Assembly: GCF_032854445.1 (NCBI RefSeq)
Contig: NC_088301.1
Coordinates: 34,523,187 to 34,587,186, forward strand
Length of the DNA: 64,000 nucleotides
Source: Liolophura sinensis
Lineage: Eukaryota > Mollusca > Polyplacophora > Chitonida > Chitonidae
Direction: 5' to 3'
The notes under the pieces are model-generated. The model searched no databases. It saw only the letters and a program-made list of their open reading frames with translations, and was not told where the DNA came from. The translations under genes and the position numbers were made by a program. Below are positions 28,901 to 40,900 of the stretch, piece after piece (within the stretch, counting starts at the first letter, position 1; the number at the start of each line of letters is the position of its first letter).

Positions 28901-31900
28901 AACCAAACAACTACATGTATTCCATATGGTGGCAAGATATTTGTAGGTTTGTGCATGACTGTTTCTTTAGTTACCTGTACAAAGTTGTGAATCTGAGTGT
29001 AGTTAATGCAGAAAGAACTTTCAGGAATACATGTTATGTTCTCTGGGCAATGAGCATACATGTACATAATACCATACCAGGGTATAGTATTCAAACAATG
29101 ATCTCGACTGTGCTTATCATGTTTATTCAGTTTTTGAAAGGTTTCAGGACATTTTATCATATATAAACCTTATGCCAGTGTACGTGGAGAAATCCTGAAC
29201 ACCACCACTTTATGTCACAAATAGAAAATTACATACATGTACATTGTAATTTGTTATCCTAACATGACATAAGCAATCTATTTGGCCCCAAAACTTTACA
29301 ATATACACTCAATACCAGGCAATGATACATAGGAAACAATTTTAATTTCTGACACGCACATATATACATGTGCAGAAATGCCCACCACATGGGGCATAAT
29401 ATAGCCTTATAACTCCAGTTAACTCAGTAAATCTACAAATATGCTGACCGAACATTCACACTAAAGGACAGCTTAAGCTTAGCTTTCACATTATTTAAGT
29501 GCAGAATTAGTTTTCTTACAGAAGAGGGTCCAAACCAAAAAGGAGGTAGTTGATTTTACATAAGTGATGGAGGATGAGCTGTGTAACATGTGTGTGGTAC
29601 TTGCACACATTAACATGTAGTCTTTGCTGATACAAGCTATGAACTTTCCTCAAACATATGTGTTTCATATTTAAATACAACTGTCTAACTGTACCATGGT
29701 TTTCGCTATCTTCCAGCACCAAACCTCAAAACATCAACAAGTAAACACAGGGACCCCTCCCCTAGTCTGTTCATAATGTTTTATGACCCTGGCTACCATT
29801 ATCTGAGAGAAACATCCCCTTGGAGTTATCTCAGGGTTATAGGAAGGGTTTATCATACTACTCCACTCCTGTCTGGCAGTCAGTCCAGTCAATGCAAAAT
29901 ATGTTACCCCTCAGGCAACTGTAACTGATGGCAAAGCACTTGTGTGTAGACTACAGAAACCAGATATCTCTAACAATGTCCTTTTGATTACAGTTTAACT
30001 GACGTGTAAATTTGGCCAAGTATCTATTTTACCGTGATCTTATTGGCTGCCATTTTGAAAGTTCTAGCACAACTGTAGTTCTTTTTTTTTTTAGAATTTA
30101 GAACTGTTTTACAATTTATTTGGCATTTGGAGAGAGTGATAGGGAAGATATGTTTGGTGGATTATCCATCCTATTAAGTCAAATATAACAGAACAGGTAC
30201 TGCTGGACAGTTCAAGCAAGACTGAAAAAATCCAGACACTCAGTGTTAATTTTAATAGGCACCCGGTAACACAGGGCAACAGGACTGAGATTTGCTCATA
30301 CCTTCTTGACTAATAAATTCACGAGTGTCCTAAAAAATGTTGATGCAACAAAACAATATCACAAAAGTCGTTCTCAGGATAACATGGAAATGAAGTCTAA
30401 AGCAGCAGATCTTCTCGTGGGGTATGGCTCTCAGCCCAGAACTGCAGTAAGCCTTTGAGCATTTCCATCTACTCTGCAAATATTTATTCAATGGCTAAAT
30501 GTTTATCTGGATATACTAAGTCTGAAACCATTTTGCTGTCTGTATTTGCTATGGACACTGTATTGAATTAGTGGACCACAAAACTGCAAATATATTGATT
30601 TCAATGGGCACTCCAGTTTAATGGATTGTTAGCAAAATCAATAGTTGATGATGTAAACTGAGTGTCATATTCTACGCAGAGATATGTAATTCCCATGCTG
30701 TACACCTACATGTACAGAAACTATATAGTCACTACAAATGTGCATGTATTTTCCACAAGCAAAAGGATATATACTATTAAAGCTGAATTTTTATTTACTG
30801 TACAATAAAACTCATGCAGAATGCCTATTGAAGATCAACAAGCTAAATTCATTTGTCTATAAAAAGTAATTCACTGCTTTAATACACAGATCAGTATACC
30901 TGAATTCTCCACCTTTTCGCATATGAAAGAGTAACTTTCAATGCAATTTATACACCTTTTTCATTTGATACCAGAGATAAAAACATTGGTTGTGTTGGTC
31001 CATTTCAGCGTTTCCTAAAGTACAACTTTAGTAGTCTACACAGAATAATGCCCTCAGAATTGCTTAAACACCTTGCAAACACGCAAAAAGGTTGAAGAAT
31101 TACAGTATCTATACTGAATGATCCTGTAGAGAAGTTTTGTACAGCCTTTGTCTAAGTGTTCCAGAGCAATACGAAAATAAACATTATGATGATGTTCAAT
31201 ATGGTGATGAAAGCTTAGCATGAAAAGTATGCCAAATAAACATGATCATGTCCAAAATGGTCAGGGTCAAGAAAAATGGGCTTACCAAAATAACCAAAAT
31301 GTGGAATGGTCAAGAAATATATATATTATTATATCAAAAAAGTACATGTATTTTAGGAATGACTATAATTATCAGGATATGACTAAAAATCTCTGTATAT
31401 GCTTCTCTCAGCACACATGTAGGTAAAGTACAAGTGCAATTGTCTCTGAGCAATTTTCACAGCAGTACTGGCAAAATACATTAGCTTTGTGGATCTGAAG
31501 GAAAGCATATACATGTGGCTACCCAGAATCATCACAAAGGGTGTGCCTCACCAAGTATGTAACATTTATAGCACCTAAAAGAGATCTGCAGAAGTTGTGT
31601 TGTTTTTCCTGTGGGGCTGATATGCATTCAACCAGGCTTATGACGTGTGCTGCTGACTGCATGTACCTCCCTCAGCCTCTCTACACCACTTCTCAAGTTT
31701 AGAACTAAGCCCTTCCTTAAGTCAATCTTTCAACACTATACTTACACATGTCTATAATATGTACCTTTGCACAACAGCATCATGTTACTGCACACTGAGT
31801 TATCCAAAGATTTGCTAAGTTACTGAAAATAATGTACATTACATGTAATAGCACTTTACTGTGGTATGCATAGCGAGCATTCATGTGGCCAGAAGGTTTT

Positions 31901-34900
31901 ACAAACCATACATTTACAGCTAAAATCTCAGAAACTGCCTTCCATTCTGTCTTCTACAGACATCACGCAGTCCTGTACTTGAAGAAATTTTTGTTAACAA
32001 TTGCAACTAAAGATGGGTTCAGTCCAACTGAGCAATTTTATCCCCCCTTCTGTCTCTGAATTCATGTTTTTATTTTCTTAAAAAGTTTAAACTAACATCA
32101 AGGATTGCTATTTCAAGGGAAAGGCTTTTCCTTTATATGTTCAAAACTGCTAGACACTAGCAACTATCTATCTTTCATGCTTTTTTTCCAGACTGTTTTT
32201 ATGTCATGTTCTTAACTTCTGGGCATTCCCCCCCACCCCCCACCCCCCCACCCCCCCACCCCCTCCCCTTCACACACACATATACACTGTTGCTTGTGTC
32301 AGGGTATGGTACCGACAGGTCGTTCGAAAGAATTCCGAATGAAAGCTCTCTGTTCTACTACTGCATCCAGCAATGCGAAAACTGCCGCGTATCTTAGAAA
32401 GGTCTTTCTAAATTAGCTTTAATTTCTTCAACGCTCACAATACAATCCATCACCATGGGAATAGAAAAGTCTAACAGAGGTGAGGCCAATCAACTGTTGC
32501 TATTATCTGGTCTGATTGACATAGGGTAGATTTCATTAAGTTTTTTTGAGGGTGCGCATGGCAGGACCCCCCTCGGGAACTGAGTAATTAATAGCAGCCT
32601 GTCAGGGTGGAGGCATTTGAAGTCCAGATCTCACACTGCGGACAATTTTAAACTGTCACACACCAAATGATGCTAAACCCTCAGAGACCAGTCTGCACAA
32701 TAACACTGTGGCAAATATCCACCCAAGTCTTGTACTTCACTAAAGAAACTATTTCCTACTTCTCTGGTAGTCGAAAAAAATAATCTACAACTTTAAAAAA
32801 AAGCTATATTGTTTCCTGCTGAGTTGGAAATGCAATTTCTTTATCTGGTGCCTCTTCCACAATATTAAAACGCTACATGAACATATAATGGGAATCAATT
32901 AGCATTCTTTTCAGAAACTTTGTAACATTTTCTGTACACTGATGTTTTTTTACATCTATAGGACAAAGAAATCATCAATGGAAAGTACAAATTAACCTGT
33001 AATAGAACAACATTTTGGACTGAAGCACAGACATCAATGTTTTTTCAGATTAACATACCAGAAATCCTACAAACCTGAAAACATGTTATGGTAGCTCAAT
33101 ATCAATATTTTATGTGTAACAACCATGCTGACCCAGATACACCTATAATAATATGTTATTTGAAAAAAAATGCAAGGAGAGGTCCCCCTTCACAAATGAG
33201 GAAAATTTACCTACCTCATTCATCTTATTTATTGTTTTGCTCATGTAATGCACCAACATCTTGCTAGTTACTGGCAAACTTTCTCAAATGTGGCATTTCT
33301 CATTTTGTGGCATGTGATTTTGTTGGATGACAGTGTTTTTAGGGAACATAGAGCGCACAAGTGTCCACGGGCATTGAGTGTATAGGGGGAATTTACAAAT
33401 TCCCTGTCTGAGGGCATGATTGCACTTAACTTTCTTTCAAAACATTTCATGTTCAAATGTCATTTCAACTTGCCTACCATTCTCCTACTCAAAAAATTGA
33501 GGATATAAAGGCTACATTATTAAAAAAAAACATTCATGACTTTCCAAAACAACCATTAAGTGAGAACTATGGTTTCAGCACAATGTTAATTAACATGCAG
33601 AACTTTTCCGTCGTTTAACTTCTGCATAAAAACAAAATGACCACAGGGGAACAAGAATGAAATGTGTAGGGATCCTGTTTAAAAAATAAATGATGCAGAA
33701 ACTGCAGGAATTGGAAAATACAGGGATTAAATATACTGCACTCCTTTGTAAGCATGCTAACAACAAACACATGGCATACAAACTAGTAGCTGAAAATACA
33801 GATATCAAGGGGAAAAAGAACACTAAATTATATGTATCTACTTGATGCCAATAATCATTTCCGGTATCTATGGGGAAAATGTGGTGCCTACATGTAGTGA
33901 AGCAACCAATACTGAAGAACAAGGGAAATAGGTTTGCAAGAAATAGAGCCACAAAGAATTGGATGAAAGTGAGGAACTGGTCAAAGATAAATAAGGAAGC
34001 TGTGGTCCTTACCTTGGCATACCGTATGAAGAAGGTGTTTCTCCTGGGTGAACTCTAGCTGATATAAACACAATTCGTTGCTGTTCGTCAGGATCAAGGT
34101 TATCTGGGTGGGTTATTGTTAACAGATCTAGACGCCGCTGTTGCTGAAAAATAAACATTTTTTAATAGACAATAAGAGGGACACTGCTTGGACAAATCTT
34201 TAATAGGTATATAATTATGACCAAGGCTGTCAAGACAATATCCTGATAGACATCACCCCACATAATTGCACAAATATCTTGAATACATCAACATGTTATG
34301 TCATATTACAAAGCCAGAAATAAAAGTTAAATAAGAGTATCAATAAATACATGTAACTATTAGATGCATACAGAATAATATATAGTTTGAACTTTCCTTA
34401 CCACTGTTAAACAGAGAAGCTCTCTGGTGAAGAAGTCATAGTTTCGTTTCTCTAAAGTGTCCAGGTAATTTTGGAGTCTTGTGTAGGAGTAAGGGTAACA
34501 GTAAGAAAACTGATATCTCTCATCCTCACGGTCAAAGCAGAATGCAAATGACATGACATAGTTTTTTCGATGGTCTGGACATCGATAGTAGTAAACATGC
34601 TTTGCTGGAATTCTCACCCTGCGAATTTTAACAATATGCAAATGTACATGTATGATAACAATCACTGAAATCATCATATATTTCATTTCCATGTTTACTT
34701 TACAATATGTTACATGTATTTCAAAAATGTATCAGAAATTTTCATATTCATAAAGGTGTTTCGCAAATGGCATAGAGCCTGTAAATGAACGGCTGTAATA
34801 TCGACAGACTCAATTTTCTCAAACAACCAGAAGCAGGAAAGGATCTCTACAACATTCCAACAGCACAAACACCATCTGCCTTTTTGATATAAACTCAATG

Positions 34901-37900
34901 TAAATAAGTATAATGTCTGATGACTGTTTTTATGAAGAATTCTGATTATTCATCTAATGTTTATCTGAACCTGTCAAGTCCTACTCACCATTTAGCCCTA
35001 CTTGTTGACTTGACTAGTGGTGACATACCATCTCTGTACAGGGATTTTGTCTTGCTAAAGTTCACGATGTTGAAGATAACGCGCTGGAAGAAGAAAATTA
35101 GAATTCCATTAAGATAATGACAGGCTTTGACATACATGTATGTATATAGTGCAAAACTATTCTGGCCAGTAATGGTTTACGTACATGTACATGTATTATA
35201 TTGTCAGTTTAGTTTTTGTCGAAAATCAACGACAGAAGAAACTTTTCTTGTCTTTTCTCACATGCACTTAGCATGAAAACATTTTACAGCTGGACAAAAA
35301 TTGCATTCTATCATCATTACACATTCACAGAAAGGATTTTAAACTTTCTAATGTCTTATTATCAATCGTTTAAAAGCATAGTTTGAGGACAACTGCATCT
35401 ACCAGAATCTTCATTTTTTGGAAAACTTAGCCATGTGCCAAACTCCCTGTTTAAAAAAAAAACTTTTGTAAATGTCACATTATTATATAGTAATATATTC
35501 TAAGTCGTTATTAGGCATTCCCTGAAGTCAATAGCATAACATTTATGCCTGACAAACCGTTCCAAGTAAAAGCTGACTGAAGGAATTTGGCTAGCACTGT
35601 AACAAGATAATCACAGGGTTGCTCTAGTGAATGTGATATCACATCATGCAGAACAAGAGCAAACCAGGTTGATTGCAGCAGCCGTGTAAAAACTCATTAG
35701 CACAGGACTTTAGTCTCCCACTGGAGTATGGAGAAAAAGGACTATCTATTATGAGAAAATTGCCTTCCACCTCAGTATCAAACCAGGCTAGATATGCAGA
35801 TTATCCAAACACATCTCCAAAAAGGCGGAATTTAAATGGCAAATCCATCGGGGGAATTCCGGCAATCTGACTGAAAAAATCCATCCCTCGGCAAAAATAT
35901 GTGTTATCTCCCGCTGTTTTTTCACTCAACTGTTTAGAAATTCTACACTAATACAACATGACATTGCAGGCTGAAAAAACCCACCCGATTTAGCATTAGT
36001 GTTTTTTAAACAATCTTTCTTGGGGGAGATTTGACTCATAAGGTTTTGGGTTTCTTGGAGCGTTGGTTAAGCGCAGCTGCAGGCGGAGGCTGCTAAGGAA
36101 CATACTGGCATAAGATGGCAGGAATTGACGCAGCAGCTACAGCAATGAGGATAGAGGGCTAAGGAAGCACTGTTATGTCAGCTCCTGCTTAAACTCTATC
36201 AGCCTGAGCTGGAATGTGTGAAATTAGATTAGACTCTGGCAAATTGGACGAAACTGGCTGACAGTCTGCACTGGTGAGAGACGAAGAGGCTTCAGTGGGG
36301 CTAAGATCCAAAGCCTTGCTCCCCCACTCAAGTTAGAGGCTACCATTAATACTACAAAGGGATGACACCCTGGCAGGTCTGCTTTGAGGTGAACCCTCTG
36401 TAACATTGTGATGATGAATGGCAGGGGAGCCGGAAGGCCTGGCGCTAAGCATTTGGCCATCTTATCTAGAGCACAATACAGCCACCAAAGCTGTCAGAAA
36501 CAGAGCAACAAATGTGCACTAGGTAGGTGTGTGGATGAAGTCTACACTGGCGTGGGTGGGTGTATGGTTTGGAGAGAGGAGGTATAATAGTAGCGGGGGG
36601 GGGGGGGGGGGACTCAGAGGTAGAGAAAGAGGGGGATGAGAGACGAGCAAACAATAAGATTTACCATAAGATAAAAAGCAGAAAAGAGAACACAATTGCT
36701 TGACTAACAAAAATAGGAAAAATAAGAGGCTGACAAGTGGAATCATATTTACTTTTAATGTCAATACTTCTTTTTCAGTAATTATTATGTATTCAGTTAT
36801 CCTTTCTCTAGCAGTAGCTTTATATAGCATCTGACACTCAAAAATGAAAACCAACCTTTATATAGTACACTTATTCTTACATGGATTTCCATACGCAGGT
36901 TGAGCCAGGTGTGAGCTTTTGATTCGATACCGTTTTCTATGTTAAATATAGCTCCTGCGTATTTTGTATCTAGATGTAGATACATGACTACAATTGTTAA
37001 TTTACACATGGCACCTTACAGTTCAAATTTTGAACTCAAACTTCTCAGGTAGCCATGTTACACTTGTCAATCACTACTCAAATCAATCAACTATGCACAC
37101 ATACACGTATGCAGGCATGGTGTTAAGTTAATCACTTCCCACATCACACGGTGATGAAAGGTGCTGGAAGACAACTTAAGCCAAGGAATGAAAGTTAAAG
37201 TGACATCCTCACCTGCAAGCTCCAGGTTGGTCACTCTTAACTGAAGGTCTGCTACCTTCCCTACTACATCTCTAAACTATCTTGCATGGAAAAGGCTGGT
37301 TTCTTTTCTCTTTTTTGTTAATTATAATTTTCATGCTGGTACACAACTCACATGAAACATAATAGGCATCTTCCTCAAGTGTTCCTCTTTGTGGTGTGAA
37401 AATGTCCCATAACATCCACACGTCCTCAAGCAATTAAAACTTAATATGAAAGTGCCTCAAAATCCAAATGTATCATCAGCAGATGATATGCTCCTCCAAA
37501 AATATTTAAGTGCCAGTTAAGACAATATACATTTACAATGTGACTCTACACTTCAAGCAAGTGTTGAGATGAAAGTGTCTCAACATGTAAATGTATCATT
37601 AGCAGATGATATGCTCCTCCAAAATTATTGAAGCACCAGTCAAGACAATATACAGTGTGACTCTACACTTCCTCAAGCACGTGTTAAGATTAAAGTGTCT
37701 CAACATGTAAATGTATCATCAGCAGATGATATGCTCCTCCAAAAGTATTGAGCACCAGTCAAGACAATATATAATGTGACTCTACACTTCCTCAAGCAAG
37801 TGTTAAGATTAAAGTGTCTCAACATGTAAATGTATCATCAGTAGATGATATGCTCCTCCAAAATTATTGAAGCACCAGTCAAGACAATATACAATGTGAC

Positions 37901-40900
37901 TCTACACTTCCTCAAGCAAGTGTTAAGATTAAAGTGTCTCAACATGTAAATGTATCAGCAGCAGATGACAATTTCACTAAAAAAAAAAATAGCCCGAACC
38001 CTACCTTATTTTTGCTATCCATTGATTCCCTAAAATGCCCGAAATGTAATATGTCAAAGCAACCATTGTTTAACCATCTTCAACAGTAATCCAGCCGTTT
38101 AAACTTTCAAATTGGACAACTCAAATCAATGTCTGCCCTGTTTGGAATTTTTTTTTCAACATCGGCAGGGTGATGGGCTGCAAAAATTTTATCCCACCCA
38201 ACATTCTGTTTACAGGGCATGCAATTAATAATGAGAATGTTGGGTAGGGTATTAGCCGATATTAACATTTTGCGCGAGGTTTCATCATGTGAATGAACCC
38301 TCGCATGGCAATAAGCTATACAGATTATCTCCCTTGGCTTTACTCTTCAGCTCCCAGCAGCAAAGAAAGAAGGCAAGGCACCACGCTGTGTCCATTTTTC
38401 TGCTTGACTAGATTATGAAACAAATCATGATATCATTGGTATGTGGTTATTAAAATGCTATGTACATAGTTTTAATTTAAGTAAGATGCAAGCATTTAAA
38501 ACCTTTTACTTCCAGGAAAATTCCTTGTTATTTTTTTGACCCCCGTCTTTCTGCCGGCGAATCAGGCCCCTGTTTCAGTAAGCAACAATCTAGAGTTGAT
38601 TCACCTTCTCTGTAGCCTCACAGATGCACTCCAGAGGGGGAACTCCTCGCATACAACACCTCTTCCCAAAGGAATGCTAACAGTTGGTCTAGATAAAATG
38701 CAAAACATTCTCTCTGCAGCGTTTCATTCTGTAGTAAAACCTTCAACGCCTGTCGGAACGCTTTCTCCTTTAATCTTTTCCAGTTATTCACGATTCAACT
38801 CTTTAGACAGATAGCGTATCATGTATATAAGGCCTTACGGAATCCTTTAATCCCTTTGTTAGATATTCACAGATCAACAATCTTGGTTTAAGTATTTTTC
38901 CACGTCATTTTCACATGAAATCATTACTCAGAGTTCTTACCACGGGCTTACATCAATCTGGTGATTCAGTCTGATACATCTTGATCATGAATCTGTAAGT
39001 ACTTGTAAATCTTTGGTCATAGCTTTTGTAGTAACTTTCAGAGATTCAAATTTATGTCATTCCAGATGTTCAACATCAGAAACAAAAACGCTGCATGTCC
39101 ATCATAGCCTTAGAGTTTTTAGACGAACGTTAAAATTGGAACAGGAACTTCAAAACAATTTTCAGTGATGACTAAGACTCTTCAACATGTTTATCCTATA
39201 AGCTTTCAGTGGTCAAATCTGAAACATTCCTTGACTGAGCTTAGACAGATTGTAAATTGACAATGGGTACTGGTATTATCATTAACCTTGGATAACATAA
39301 AACTTTTACTTCAGAATTTACCACACTGACGAAATGTGCTGTTCTGAGGATGAAGCTTAGTCAATGTCTACACATGTGTCAAACAATGTGACTGTGAATA
39401 ACAGGCTTAAAACCTGACAAGAAAAATCATGAATTTTATTGAGTACTTCTGAGTCAGATCTCCACACTCCATACTGTACATGTTTACAATGGGGGGTGTG
39501 TTGTCTACATACATACAGACATCAACAGCTGGCCACAGAATATTGATAATATTGATGTTTTAAAGGCGATCAATAGTATGTTGTCAGACCCCTTTCTTGT
39601 AATTTAATGTCCTTATCAAATGCAACTGATTTAACTTGGTCTGGTGAGCTATAAAGAAGGGGGCATATATCTGTCCCAAATAAGACAATTTGTGAAAAAG
39701 GAATAAATGAAGACATAATAGCTTTACTATAAACAATACTGTGGCGTGTGAAGCTGATATCTATGACAAATGTATACGTCATTCGCACTTTATATTCAAA
39801 AACTGAGAAAATATGCTCTCCAGTCAATTAAACCACATGTGATTATATCAATTTGTCACACACTTGACCATTACATACATAGGTATAGGTATACACATAC
39901 ATGGGTATATGTATGTATCTAGGCCACTCCTTTATCCTACAGGTAACTGCTTTATACAACAAATGTAAACGAAACACCATTGGGGTATGTATTATACAGG
40001 AAAAAATAAAAATGAAAGTGTTCTCAGAAACCCAAATACTGTAGTTAAAAGAACAGACAATAAAAAATGTAACCAAAGATATTTCAGAGGAGAGGTCCAT
40101 GCCGACCTACATGGGCATAGGCATTTCTTCATAAGGTGTTTGGTAACTCTATAAATCTTTTTATAGAGTTTTTATTCGCCTTTTACTCTGGAATTCTTAC
40201 AAGGCCAAGGGATACGTCATTTTACAGAAACTGGAAAGCCTATGCTCTTCAATATTACAGGAGACACCCCTTTGTGATGTGAAGTACAGTTCCCTTACTA
40301 TTATAACTTTATCCTGGTTGACACCTTATGGAATAACGCCAGATGTATTCTGCTACCACTTTCTCATTGAAAATGGATTTAAAGTATATCAGAACTGTCT
40401 TGTGATCAGAAGGAAAATACCTGATTTAAGACTACTTCTACACAGTAAAATAGTAGATTAGGAACAGGTGACATCACAGCAGAACAGATACATAATTTGC
40501 AGATGTAAACTGCATGGAAGCAATTTAACATTTTTGGCAAAATATAATGCAGTATATTGTAGCCATACATGTGTCTCTTTCATACCCAAATAATATATGT
40601 TCATGTACATGTTTGAGGTTATCAGGCGCGGGTTTCTTTATTACACTGCAATACTCATAGTGAGGCGGGTAATTATCACCTTGGGTACAGGCATACAAAT
40701 AAGGTGGGCATGTAAATAGAACAGCTTGTGGTAAATACCATGTGACTATACAGAGACCAAAGGTTCAGAAATCAGACTAATGAACCAGCTGTGTATATAT
40801 TTAAATGAATAATGGACAAATCTGTCATAGTCAGCAGATGCCTCTGGATCCATACCCCAGGAAATACTTCATCAACAGTCACTACCCCCTGAATTGGTAT

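Larger units (their letters stand above)
21465..34012 (-). other. AGBL4 intron 6 (12.5 kb)
   Basis: This is the largest fully spanned intron of AGBL4. It holds an AT microsatellite (22.9 kb), a balanced-composition patch (24.58-24.91 kb), a G-rich tract (25.8 kb), an interspersed repeat (26.8 kb), a 60-bp direct duplication (26.5 and 27.3 kb) and a C-tract with G4 potential (32.2 kb). No coding exon was recognised on either strand. Confidence 0.8.

Noticed and set aside
21465-34012. A 9-nt micro-exon supplying the missing Val-Cys-Gln between AGBL4 exons 6 and 7
   Set aside because: The three codons are present at the end of exon 6 itself if one G of a GG pair is an insertion error, so no micro-exon is needed.
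37430-37968. CRISPR-like array
   Set aside because: Contiguous ~120-bp units without unique spacers in a eukaryotic intron; a plain tandem repeat.
38536-38814. 92-codon plus-strand open frame inside AGBL4 intron 3
   Set aside because: Composition is somewhat protein-like but no motif, promoter or splice partner was found; not enough to call a nested gene.
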